DNA of 12,288 nucleotides, from positions 1-12,288 of the forward strand of contig DAOWFO010000071.1 in assembly GCA_030637965.1 (NCBI GenBank), written 5' to 3'. Below, piece after piece: positions 1 through 7,400 of this stretch. The notes beneath the pieces were generated by a model. The model did not search any database. It had not been told where the DNA came from and saw nothing but the letters and a program-made list of their open reading frames with translations. This DNA is from Thermoplasmata archaeon (GTDB taxonomy: Archaea > Thermoplasmatota > E2 > DHVEG-1). Within the stretch, counting starts at the first letter, position 1. Each line of letters starts with the position of its first letter. A program made the translations under genes and the position numbers.

Positions 1-385
1 CTGGTAAATCTAGGGGGGTTTCACGAATCGCAAGTACTAATTTTTTCCCTTCTTTTAGGCAGCAACTTGCAACCCGAGAGGTGAGTGTGTCACTATATCC
101 ATTGGCAATAGCAGAAAGAGTTTTCATACTACATGGAGCAATTACCATTCCATCTAAATGGAAAGATCCGCTTGCGGGAGCTGCAAACAAATCATCATTG
201 TTATAACAAACATTTACTTTATTTACTAACTCTTCATATTTATATTCGGTTTCGTACTCTAAAATTTTCTTAGCACTATTGGAAACAATTAAATACACAT
301 CAAGACCAGATTTTACCATCTCCTCAAGTAACCGAACGCCATATATGCTACCAGAAGCACCACCTATACTCAACAAAATATTCAT
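1..385 (-). CDS. ubiX: Flavin prenyltransferase UbiX, 3' end cut by window
   Basis: UbiX transfers a dimethylallyl group to reduced FMN, giving the prenylated FMN cofactor of UbiD-family decarboxylases; it is a soluble Rossmann-like enzyme. About 128 residues are visible, read from the ATG at 385. The family hallmarks are present: an N-terminal nucleotide-binding stretch LLSIGGASGSIYG (residues 4-16), the motif VIAPCSMKTLSAIANG near 84-99, and the phosphate-contacting segment LVLAIRETPL near the cut end. Full-length members have about 180-190 residues, so roughly the last third lies outside the window. The start is six bases past the GGGPS stop, and a GGAG at 398-401, inside the end of that gene, can serve as ribosome binding site (12-base spacing, slightly long). 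The tight linkage suggests co-translation with GGGPS and a role in isoprenoid metabolism. No UbiD is visible here. The family call is firm; the pathway is inferred. Confidence 0.93.
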   Translation of the reverse strand, partial: MNILLSIGGASGSIYGVRLLEEMVKSGLDVYLIVSNSAKKILEYETEYKYEELVNKVNVCYNNDDLFAAPASGSFHLDGMVIAPCSMKTLSAIANGYSDTLTSRVASCCLKEGKKLVLAIRETPLDLP

Positions 386-391
386 ACTATT

Positions 392-1129
392 TTAAATCTC
401 CATAGCTTGTACAATTTCTTTCAAGGCTTGCTTCAAATTTTTTTCCTTTTCGAGAGTTGTTCCAGTAACAATAATGTCAGCTCCTGCTAGTGCTTTCTCC
501 CTAGCAGTTTTAACATCTCTTATGCCACCACCCACTATTAGTGGTATATCGATATTACGTTTAACAGCTTTAATCATTTCATCAGAAACAGATTCTGTTG
601 CACCAGAACCTGCCTCAAGATAAAAAAAATTCATACCCAGATATTGTGCTGAAAGTCCATATCCAATAGCATCGTCAATATCAGTTCTCATAACTAAATC
701 AACCTCACCAATACGCCCAGCAGTCATTCCTGGTTCAACAATAACATATCCCATAGAAATCGGTTCAATTCCTGAATTTTTAACAAAATGTGCACCTTTA
801 ACATGCTCTCTAATTACGTAATCTAAATTCCTTGAATTTAGTAGACTCATAAAAAAAACTGCATCAGCGTGTTTACTCAGAAATTTAGCACCAGATGGAA
901 ATAAAATAACAGGTAAACCAGATTCCCTCTTAATGGCTTTAACTGTTTCATCCACCTGTTTCTGAGAGGTTAAAGTAGACCCGCCAACCATAATTGCACT
1001 ACTACCCGCCTTTTCTGCTGTTTTCGCCATAAATCCAGCAACTTCAGGGGGTTGTTTATCTGGATCAATCAATGAAAAATGTAATTTTCTGCGATTTGCT
1101 AGTTTGACAATGTTTTCTGCTATAGTCAT
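392..1129 (-). CDS. (S)-3-O-geranylgeranylglyceryl phosphate synthase (GGGPS)
   Basis: It joins geranylgeranyl diphosphate to sn-glycerol-1-phosphate, the first committed step of archaeal ether-lipid synthesis, as a Mg-dependent TIM-barrel prenyltransferase. The 245 residues match the family length. Visible motifs are LIDPDK (20-25), the VGGST loop (48-52), FPSG (77-80), YLEAGSGA (170-177), and the phosphate-binding GGGIRD (200-205) and VTGT (221-224) near the C-terminus. The LIDPDK and YLEAGSGA forms point to the group II (Thermoplasma/Methanothermobacter-like) branch rather than group I. The ATG at 1129 has no Shine-Dalgarno sequence, but a TATA-like element lies 22-30 bases upstream, as expected for a leaderless transcript. 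The gene may thus have its own promoter as well as read-through from the phosphatase gene 38 bases upstream. It is followed within six bases by ubiX. A bacterial PcrB-type heptaprenylglyceryl phosphate synthase is the only close alternative, and the archaeal context argues against it. Confidence 0.96.
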   Translation of the reverse strand: MTIAENIVKLANRRKLHFSLIDPDKQPPEVAGFMAKTAEKAGSSAIMVGGSTLTSQKQVDETVKAIKRESGLPVILFPSGAKFLSKHADAVFFMSLLNSRNLDYVIREHVKGAHFVKNSGIEPISMGYVIVEPGMTAGRIGEVDLVMRTDIDDAIGYGLSAQYLGMNFFYLEAGSGATESVSDEMIKAVKRNIDIPLIVGGGIRDVKTAREKALAGADIIVTGTTLEKEKNLKQALKEIVQAMEI

Positions 1130-1150
1130 TAAACTGAAATTAATCTTAAC

Positions 1151-1159
1151 TATTTTAAA
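1151..1159 (-). promoter_or_regulatory. TATA-like box, putative internal promoter for GGGPS-ubiX
   Basis: Read on the minus strand this is TTTAAAATA, 22-30 bases before the GGGPS ATG. Archaeal TATA boxes sit about 25-30 bases before the transcription start, so initiation would fall on or next to the ATG and give a leaderless mRNA. The absence of a Shine-Dalgarno sequence before this start fits. The surroundings are AT-rich, so a chance match is possible. Confidence 0.45.
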
Positions 1160-1167
1160 CCTTTACT

Positions 1168-1947
1168 TTAGCAAATAATCTCTTGTACCAATTCTTCATT
1201 GCATGCAGCGATGATGCTAGTTCTATTATTTAAATTAAAAGGCATATCGAGCTTTTCACCAAAAATGTTTGTTACTATACCTCCTGCTTCCCTAACAATA
1301 ATAGTAGATGCGGCAATATCCGTAACGCGCAAATATTCTTTACCAACAGCATAAAAATCCAAAGCACCAATTGCAACCATACACATTTCAAGAGATGCAG
1401 AACCAAGTGACCGTACTTTCCCCTTTTTAGCAAGAGAAATCGTTGTCTTATTGTAATTTTTACCAAGGGCTAGAGAAGAAAGTATGTCTTTTGAAGGTAA
1501 ATCAGGTGTGTGAATACGTTTATTATTAAGAAAAGCACCATGTTCTTTCTCTGCAATATAAATGTCACCCGTAGGGATGTTCTTTACTATCCCAAAATCA
1601 ACATCATCCAGTTTTGATCGCCCTACACCAAGAGAAACGGAATAGAATGAAATGCCACGACAGGCATTGCGCGTTCCATCTACAGGATCTAGAACAAATG
1701 TATAATCTCCATCAAAATCTAAAAAACCAGCTTCTTCTGATAAAATATTTACTTTAACATCTGATTTCTTTATGAAATTTATTGCGATATTTTCAGCTAT
1801 TTTATCTATATACTTTGTTGGAGTTCCGTCAGCTCCAATTCCAATGTTAACCCCAAATTTATGAAATTCAGTAGATTTTACTTTTCTAATCTTTCTATAT
1901 ATTTTATCAACAGTTTTGCGAGCCAAAATTTTTATTTCTTCATCCAT
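1168..1947 (-). CDS. Inositol monophosphatase / fructose-1,6-bisphosphatase family phosphatase
   Basis: This is a Mg-dependent sugar or inositol phosphate phosphatase; archaeal members often hydrolyse both inositol-1-phosphate and fructose-1,6-bisphosphate. The 259 residues match the family. Metal-site motifs are in order: LSEE (69-72), DPVDGT (87-92), the GSAS turn (182-185), and TDIAAS (209-214) for the usual WDxAA, with Asp210 kept and Trp replaced by Thr, as seen in some archaeal members. GADGTPTKYID (38-48) is the usual N-terminal substrate-side loop. The ATG at 1947 follows the stop of the upstream membrane-protein gene by 11 bases, and an AGGTG at 1956-1960, spanning that stop, gives an 8-base spacing. 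The position before GGGPS is compatible with supplying inositol for inositol phospholipids, but gluconeogenesis is equally possible. Substrate cannot be decided from sequence. Confidence 0.9.
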   Translation of the reverse strand: MDEEIKILARKTVDKIYRKIRKVKSTEFHKFGVNIGIGADGTPTKYIDKIAENIAINFIKKSDVKVNILSEEAGFLDFDGDYTFVLDPVDGTRNACRGISFYSVSLGVGRSKLDDVDFGIVKNIPTGDIYIAEKEHGAFLNNKRIHTPDLPSKDILSSLALGKNYNKTTISLAKKGKVRSLGSASLEMCMVAIGALDFYAVGKEYLRVTDIAASTIIVREAGGIVTNIFGEKLDMPFNLNNRTSIIAACNEELVQEIIC

Positions 1948-1958
1948 AAATCTTACAC

Positions 1959-2501
1959 CTAACTATTATTTTTAAAAGATAGAGAAATATATCTGCCACC
2001 TAATGTTGCAATAATCAATAGTAATCCAACAACTAAAGCACCAATTAAACCATACAATATCAAAATTGTCATTATCGTAGCAGCAATTATGACCCCAATA
2101 AAAATTGTAATAAGAGATTTTGAAAAATTTAAATCAAATAAATAGGCAATTAGCGCACCAGTCCATGCACCAGTAAATGGTAATGGAATTGCAACAAATA
2201 CGAGTAAACCAAGATGCTCATATTTCTTTATTTTATCATTAGCTCTTTTACGAGTTTTTGCAAAAAGCCATTCCATAAATCGCGTCCAAGACTTATAATT
2301 ACGTAAAAATTTTTCAACATATTTAAAAAACAATAGGATAAATGGAATTGGAAGCAAATTGCCAATTACTGCTAACGGAAAAGCTTGCCACCAATTCCAA
2401 TTTAACTCCCACATTGCATATGGAATTATATATCTTGATTCAATCCAAGGTATCATTGATCCAAAAAATATTTGAAACCACTCAGGTAATATATCGAACA
2501 T
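1959..2501 (-). CDS. COG2426-type membrane protein (Sm_multidrug_ex family)
   Basis: A 180-residue integral membrane protein of the family labelled 'putative small multi-drug export protein' (PF06695). That label has little experimental support, so the real role is unknown. Hydrophobic segments lie near 8-17, 41-60, 97-121 and 128-167, the last long enough for two helices. The family signatures are PWIESRYIIPYA (18-29), with charged Glu/Arg inside a hydrophobic stretch, and IPLPFTGAWTGA (105-116); the two resemble an inverted re-entrant pair. A basic linker (about 66-94) separates the halves and is probably cytoplasmic. The ATG at 2501 lies three bases after the pyrC stop, and a GGAG at 2510-2513, within the last pyrC codons, gives an 8-base spacing, so translation is probably coupled. 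The operon position hints at a membrane or lipid role but does not prove one. Confidence 0.85.
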   Translation of the reverse strand: MFDILPEWFQIFFGSMIPWIESRYIIPYAMWELNWNWWQAFPLAVIGNLLPIPFILLFFKYVEKFLRNYKSWTRFMEWLFAKTRKRANDKIKKYEHLGLLVFVAIPLPFTGAWTGALIAYLFDLNFSKSLITIFIGVIIAATIMTILILYGLIGALVVGLLLIIATLGGRYISLSFKNNS

Positions 2502-2504
2502 ATC

Positions 2505-3788
2505 TTATACTCCAACAAATCTGCCAAATCCTTTTTTTCCAAGCATTTCCTGATCTTCTATAAGTTTTTCTCCTCTTATAAATACATGTATTGGGAAAAT
2601 CGCTGGCCATTTCTCAAAAGGAGACCATTCACATTTATAATGAAGTCTTTCTGATTTGATTTTACAAACTTTTTTGAAATCAACAACAATAAAATCTGCA
2701 TCTTTACCAACTTCCAATTTTCCTTTTGGTATATTTAGAATCTCTGCTGGTTTTTCACATAATGAATAAAGAAGTCTTGAAAATGGTAATTTGCCATCTT
2801 TAACCAAATACAAAAATAAAGGAAAGATTGTTTCAACACCTGGAATACCAGATGGCGCTGAATCAAATTCGACATTTTTTTCCTCTACCGTGTGGGGAGC
2901 ATGATCTGATTCAATTATGTCAATAAGCCCATTTTTGATACTATTTGATAAAATATCTCTATCAAAATTTGTTCTTATTGGAGGATTTACTTTATAAAAA
3001 ACTTGATTTCTCATGGAATTTTCTATATTAAAAAATAAATGATGAGGAGTTACTCCACAGGTGATATTTTTTGTCCTATTTTTTAGTAATTCTAAACCGA
3101 TACTTGAAGAAAGATGGCAGATATGTACTTTAAGATCAACTCCATTAGCTGCTTCAATTACACTCCTTATGGCTTTTTCTTCACATATAGATGGTCGGGA
3201 GCTAAAGTGATCTGCAAGGTTATTTTCTATTATCTTGTGTTTATTTAAACATGCATCATCTTCCGCATGAATCAAAACTGGTTTATTTGTTGAACTGATG
3301 TTCTTAAACACTTGGTTTAAATAAATGGGATCTAATTGCAAAGAATTTGTTGTTCCGCCAATGTAAACCTTAAAACCACTACACAGCTTTTTTAAATTCG
3401 AAATTTGTTTTATATTATCGTCAATAACACCTGCATAAAGACCGAAATCAATAAAAGATTTTTTTTTCGCAAGAGCAATCTTATCAGATAATGCTTGTAA
3501 ATTAGTTGTCTGTGGATTAGTATTTGGCATATCAAAAACACAAGAAATGCCACCAAAAGCTGCAGCCATAGATCCTGTGGAAAAATCTTCTTTATTTTTC
3601 ATACCTGGATCTCTGAAATGAACATGAATATCTATACCTGCGGGAAGAATTAACTTATGATCGAATTTATAATGCTTATCTCCTTTTAGGATTTTTTTAA
3701 TATTTGATATCTTACCATCAGTTATTCCTATGCAACATTCCTGAAAATCCCCATTAACGTAAATTTTTCCTTCAACTGTCTGATCCAT
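2505..3788 (-). CDS. pyrC: Dihydroorotase
   Basis: It interconverts N-carbamoyl-L-aspartate and dihydroorotate, step three of de novo pyrimidine synthesis, as a zinc amidohydrolase with a TIM barrel. The ATG at 3788 gives 427 residues, the usual length. Motifs numbered from this ATG: metal-binding HVHFRDPG (55-62); FKVYIGG (139-145), whose Lys140 is the candidate carboxylated lysine; His174 in LIHAED; His222 and His225 in VHICHLS; and the catalytic SDHAPH (294-299) with Asp295. A TTG in frame at 3791 is an alternative start. The Shine-Dalgarno AAGGAGA (3798-3804) is 9 bases from the ATG and 6 from the TTG, so the choice is not certain. The start lies inside the AMMECR1 gene (17-base overlap), implying translational coupling. 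Allantoinase or hydantoinase are related alternatives, but the HFRDPG and SDHAPH contexts are those of dihydroorotase. Confidence 0.95.
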   Translation of the reverse strand: MDQTVEGKIYVNGDFQECCIGITDGKISNIKKILKGDKHYKFDHKLILPAGIDIHVHFRDPGMKNKEDFSTGSMAAAFGGISCVFDMPNTNPQTTNLQALSDKIALAKKKSFIDFGLYAGVIDDNIKQISNLKKLCSGFKVYIGGTTNSLQLDPIYLNQVFKNISSTNKPVLIHAEDDACLNKHKIIENNLADHFSSRPSICEEKAIRSVIEAANGVDLKVHICHLSSSIGLELLKNRTKNITCGVTPHHLFFNIENSMRNQVFYKVNPPIRTNFDRDILSNSIKNGLIDIIESDHAPHTVEEKNVEFDSAPSGIPGVETIFPLFLYLVKDGKLPFSRLLYSLCEKPAEILNIPKGKLEVGKDADFIVVDFKKVCKIKSERLHYKCEWSPFEKWPAIFPIHVFIRGEKLIEDQEMLGKKGFGRFVGV

Positions 3789-4380
3789 CAAGGTTTTTCT
3801 CCTTTATCTTACCTTCCGGTTTAATTTCAGTAAATATTTGACCTCTAAATTTATAGATTTTTGTGCTTTCATCGAGCCATGCATCTGGAGGTAGCCAAGC
3901 TTTTATGCATGTATTTGAAAGAAACTCTTTTTCATCCCAATCTTGTTCGATAGGCACCTGAGGTAAAAGTAAGCCACTATATGGTCCTTGTTCAACGATT
4001 AAACCATCCCTACCAACCTTAATATTATTAGGATAATCTTTTGGCTGCTTAACCTCAATTATTTCAGGTTTTGTTAAAACTGTAATCTCAATAATTATCT
4101 TATCAAGTTCACTTTCAGTTAAAGGTGGAAACCGTGGATCTTTGGTTACTGATTTTCCCGCTTCATTAATTGCTTTTTTTAATGACATTACTGGTTGTGG
4201 TATCCCTATGCATCCTCTAAGATCATGTTTTGGATAAGTATGAATAGTTACAAAAACACCAAATTCTTGATTAAATACTTCTTCAAAATCAAATGATTTT
4301 ATTTTTTCTTTTTTTACAAATGAATCAACTACATATCTGGCAAAGTTAGTCGCTTTTCTTCCCTCTTCCAAACTAAGCAT
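3772..4380 (-). CDS. AMMECR1-domain protein (TIGR00296 / COG2078)
   Basis: A 202-residue protein made almost entirely of one AMMECR1 domain (PF01871), conserved from archaea to humans and of uncertain biochemical role. The family signature LRGCIG is at 54-59. Other conserved pieces are DPRFPPL (81-87), the RDGLIVEQGPYSGLLLPQVP segment (124-143) and CIKAWLPPDAW (158-168). Bacterial homologues often occur with Memo and radical-SAM domains; neither is seen here. The last 15 or so residues are a polar tail rich in Lys, Asp and Glu, and its codons carry the Shine-Dalgarno sequence and start of pyrC. The ATG at 4380 has no Shine-Dalgarno sequence but a TATA-like element sits 24-33 bases upstream, so this is probably the leaderless first gene of the minus-strand operon. 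The family call is firm and the function unknown. Confidence 0.93.
   Translation of the reverse strand: MLSLEEGRKATNFARYVVDSFVKKEKIKSFDFEEVFNQEFGVFVTIHTYPKHDLRGCIGIPQPVMSLKKAINEAGKSVTKDPRFPPLTESELDKIIIEITVLTKPEIIEVKQPKDYPNNIKVGRDGLIVEQGPYSGLLLPQVPIEQDWDEKEFLSNTCIKAWLPPDAWLDESTKIYKFRGQIFTEIKPEGKIKEKNLDGSDS
3798..3804 (-). promoter_or_regulatory. Ribosome binding site of pyrC inside the AMMECR1 gene
   Basis: AAGGAGA on the minus strand, near-perfect to the archaeal 16S tail. It lies in the last codons of the AMMECR1 gene and directs initiation at the overlapping pyrC start, with 9 bases to ATG 3788 or 6 bases to TTG 3791. Confidence 0.7.
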
Positions 4381-4403
4381 AGTAAAAAGTATTTAGTCTC
4401 ACA

Positions 4404-4413
4404 TTAAATAAAA
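4404..4413 (-). promoter_or_regulatory. TATA-like box before the AMMECR1-pyrC operon
   Basis: Minus-strand TTTTATTTAA, 24-33 bases upstream of the AMMECR1 ATG, in a 71-base gap after aglB. The spacing predicts transcription starting at or next to the ATG, in line with the missing Shine-Dalgarno sequence. This would be the main promoter of the six-gene cluster running to ubiX. Confidence 0.5.
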
Positions 4414-4451
4414 TTTGGTTAGGTAAATATCATTTCACTATGAAACCGCTG

Positions 4452-7400
4452 TTAGTCTTCTATTTTCGACATTATGATATCAAAGGTTTTTGTTCCTTCT
4501 CCTATTTGTATTTCCAATTGATCACTATATGTATAAGTTACATTTGTACCGTTTTCATTTATTATTTCATTAATTGTAACATTATATAATCCAGGGTATA
4601 GTTTAATTGTATAAGCTCCGAATACATCCGAGATAACAGCATCTGGTTTTCCAGTATTGTTTTCAATTGAGATATCTGGTAGGAATGTAGTTGTAATATT
4701 CGCAATATTGTTCTCACCATACATGGTATTTCCATTAACGGAAACCAATGCATATGCTATTGAAATATTAAATGTCGTTGTTTCGTTTTCCATGATTGAT
4801 ATCTCTGTATCTATTTCATAGTTAGGAAGTTTATTAGCATAAATATTGTAAGGTCCAGGAATCAATGATGAAAACGAATAACTTCCAGTTTCATCAGTGA
4901 TATAAGTGTCTACAATTTTTGTTATTCCGGAAAGTGTTGAATATTTAAGTTCAACATCAACATTATTCATTTCTTCACCTACGTCGTATTTGTCGTTTCC
5001 ATTACTATCGAAATAGATATTACCATTTACATTCCCCAGCTTAGGTTTAGATATGTTATAAGACATATTGCCAGAATAAATTTTGATATAATTCTCATGG
5101 ATTACAAAATCATCCATTTCTGCTCTTATAAGATAATAACCAGGCATTAAATTAGATGTATTGTAATACCCTTCATCATCAGCCTCTAATGTTATGTAAA
5201 TCCCAACATTTAGGGGCTGTCCTAGGTTAGGGTCAAACTCAGTAATCTCTAACAAAGTAACTAAAATATTCTCTAGAGGTTCATCAATAGTGATATTATA
5301 TTCATTGTTATCATTATTATCAAGATATACAAAACCATCTATATTAGCAGGATCAATGGATATGTTGATAAAACGGCTATAATTATCTTTAATGCGCATT
5401 GCCTCATCATCTTTAATAGGTGCTAACTCTGATTCTAGGGCATCATTAAAAGTTACATTTTTTAATACAAATGCATTTTGATCTAACTCTATATTCCTAC
5501 GAATTTGAAGAGTAATATTACCTGCTGGAACTATAACACTAAAGTTTCCATTTATGGTGTTATTCTGATCATGGTCAACTGGTATCTCAGTGCCATATTG
5601 TGTTATGTTTTTCTGAACAACCACTTGAACATCTTGTGTGCTTCCTTGAAAATTAACTGTCCCATTTACAAATGCTCCTTCATAATATTTTGCAATTACA
5701 ACAGCACCCTTTCCCTGATAATACATATATTCTAAAGGAGAAACATATTCAGCATAAAAATGCTTCATATTCATGCAAGGTAATTGGTAGTCGGGTTCTG
5801 TTTTACTCCCAGATTCTCCAGTAGAAACACCAACATATGTCCTATAAAACATCGTTTCGAAATAGGCATCCTTAAAAACCTGTTGTGTATTTATTGGAGG
5901 ATCTAGTCTAAGCTCCTCATCAGAAAGCTCACTTAGTTCTTCAAAAGTTAATTCATTGCCACTTTGCATTATATACTCAACATAAACAAAGTCATCTTCA
6001 GAATTGTACACCCCGCCTCCGCTAACCATTAGTAAACTTTTATCTGCTAAAAAACCAAATATATTAAAAATCTGTTTATCGTAGCCTTCAACTCCATAAT
6101 ATCGGATACTTTCTCCAGTTGCCTCTTGAATATCATGATAAAGCCAGGTAATTTCCTCATCATTTAAGTCAGTTAAAAGATCAACTACATCATGATATAC
6201 AGCATTCACTGGCCACTGCTGTCCAACTGGATAGCCTTTGGAGAGATTTTCATCATACTCTTCTCCAATAGGGGCATCATATGAGGGAGCGCTCTCTGGA
6301 TCTTCTATCCATTTTATTATATTGACAGTTATGTTTGTATCAATATTTTTTTCCAATGCCTGAACTACTTCATTTGAAAGCTTACCATTATTTTCTTTAA
6401 CCTCTCCTTCAAGCAATCTTACAATCCATACTATGACTGCTTCATTTTCACTCTTAGAGGTATGGAAATTAGCTGCTGGTGGGATTCCATCCTGGAAATT
6501 ATCAGCAACAGTAGGATGATCTCCTATAGCTACTTCATAAAAGCCGTAGTCCCACCATGAAATAAAAGCAGGTCTTTCAACAGGATTCTCAATTTCAGTA
6601 TCTTGTTCTTTTAACCATGATAAAGCATGTACCCAGTATGCCTCTTTGCCAAGGCTTGTCCCAAAAGCTCCTGAGGGGAGATCTCCAAATACCTCTTCTT
6701 TTTCTGTGCCTGGAATCGCTGCATCAAAAGCTAAATATGCATTTGGAAGTATTATTAAAAATGCAATAAAAATAATCCCAAAAATATGTAGGAAATTCAT
6801 TCCACGTCTTAAACCATGAATTCCTCCGCCAGCACTTCTAACATTCCTAATCATTTGTTTGTAATCTATTTTTTCTACCATTTGCCAAACAATCCAAGCA
6901 CTTAATAGAGCAACCAATGGTACCAAATCATTTAGAAAACGACCAGCAACACCAGTAAGCCACATCTCCACAATGAATATCACACTAATAAAAAGAAAAT
7001 CCCTACGTTGAGTATTTTTAACGAAATAATACATAAGAAATACAAGGCCAATTATAGCAATCCAATAAAGAGCAGGGCCAAATGACATAACAGTACGGCT
7101 AATACTATAAGTTCCTGCTTCTGCAATAGTCATTGATACTTTATTTCCATATATTCCTGTACCATACAATACTTTTGAAAGTTTGGTAAGTGAAGCTAAG
7201 AATGGAACAGATGTTGAAATATCTTTAATAATATATAGAAAAGCAAGCCCTCCTCCACCTATACATAGAACCGCAGGCAATGAAAGTGTCCAAGGTATTT
7301 TCTTTCTACCAAAAATATAATATGCTATTCCAAAAGCTGTAACACCTATACACAAAAAGAAGGGAATATCTGGTTTAAATATTACCCCTCCCCATCTTGA

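Noticed and set aside
4433..4445. Small hairpin TTTCA-TAG-TGAAA just after the aglB stop (minus strand)
   Set aside because: The stem is only five pairs and no T-run follows it on the minus strand, so there is no good case for a terminator.
5505..5735. Plus-strand open frame of 76 codons inside aglB
   Set aside because: It is an unmotivated frame opposite the AglB tail, whose own frame is continuous and has clear domain patterns.
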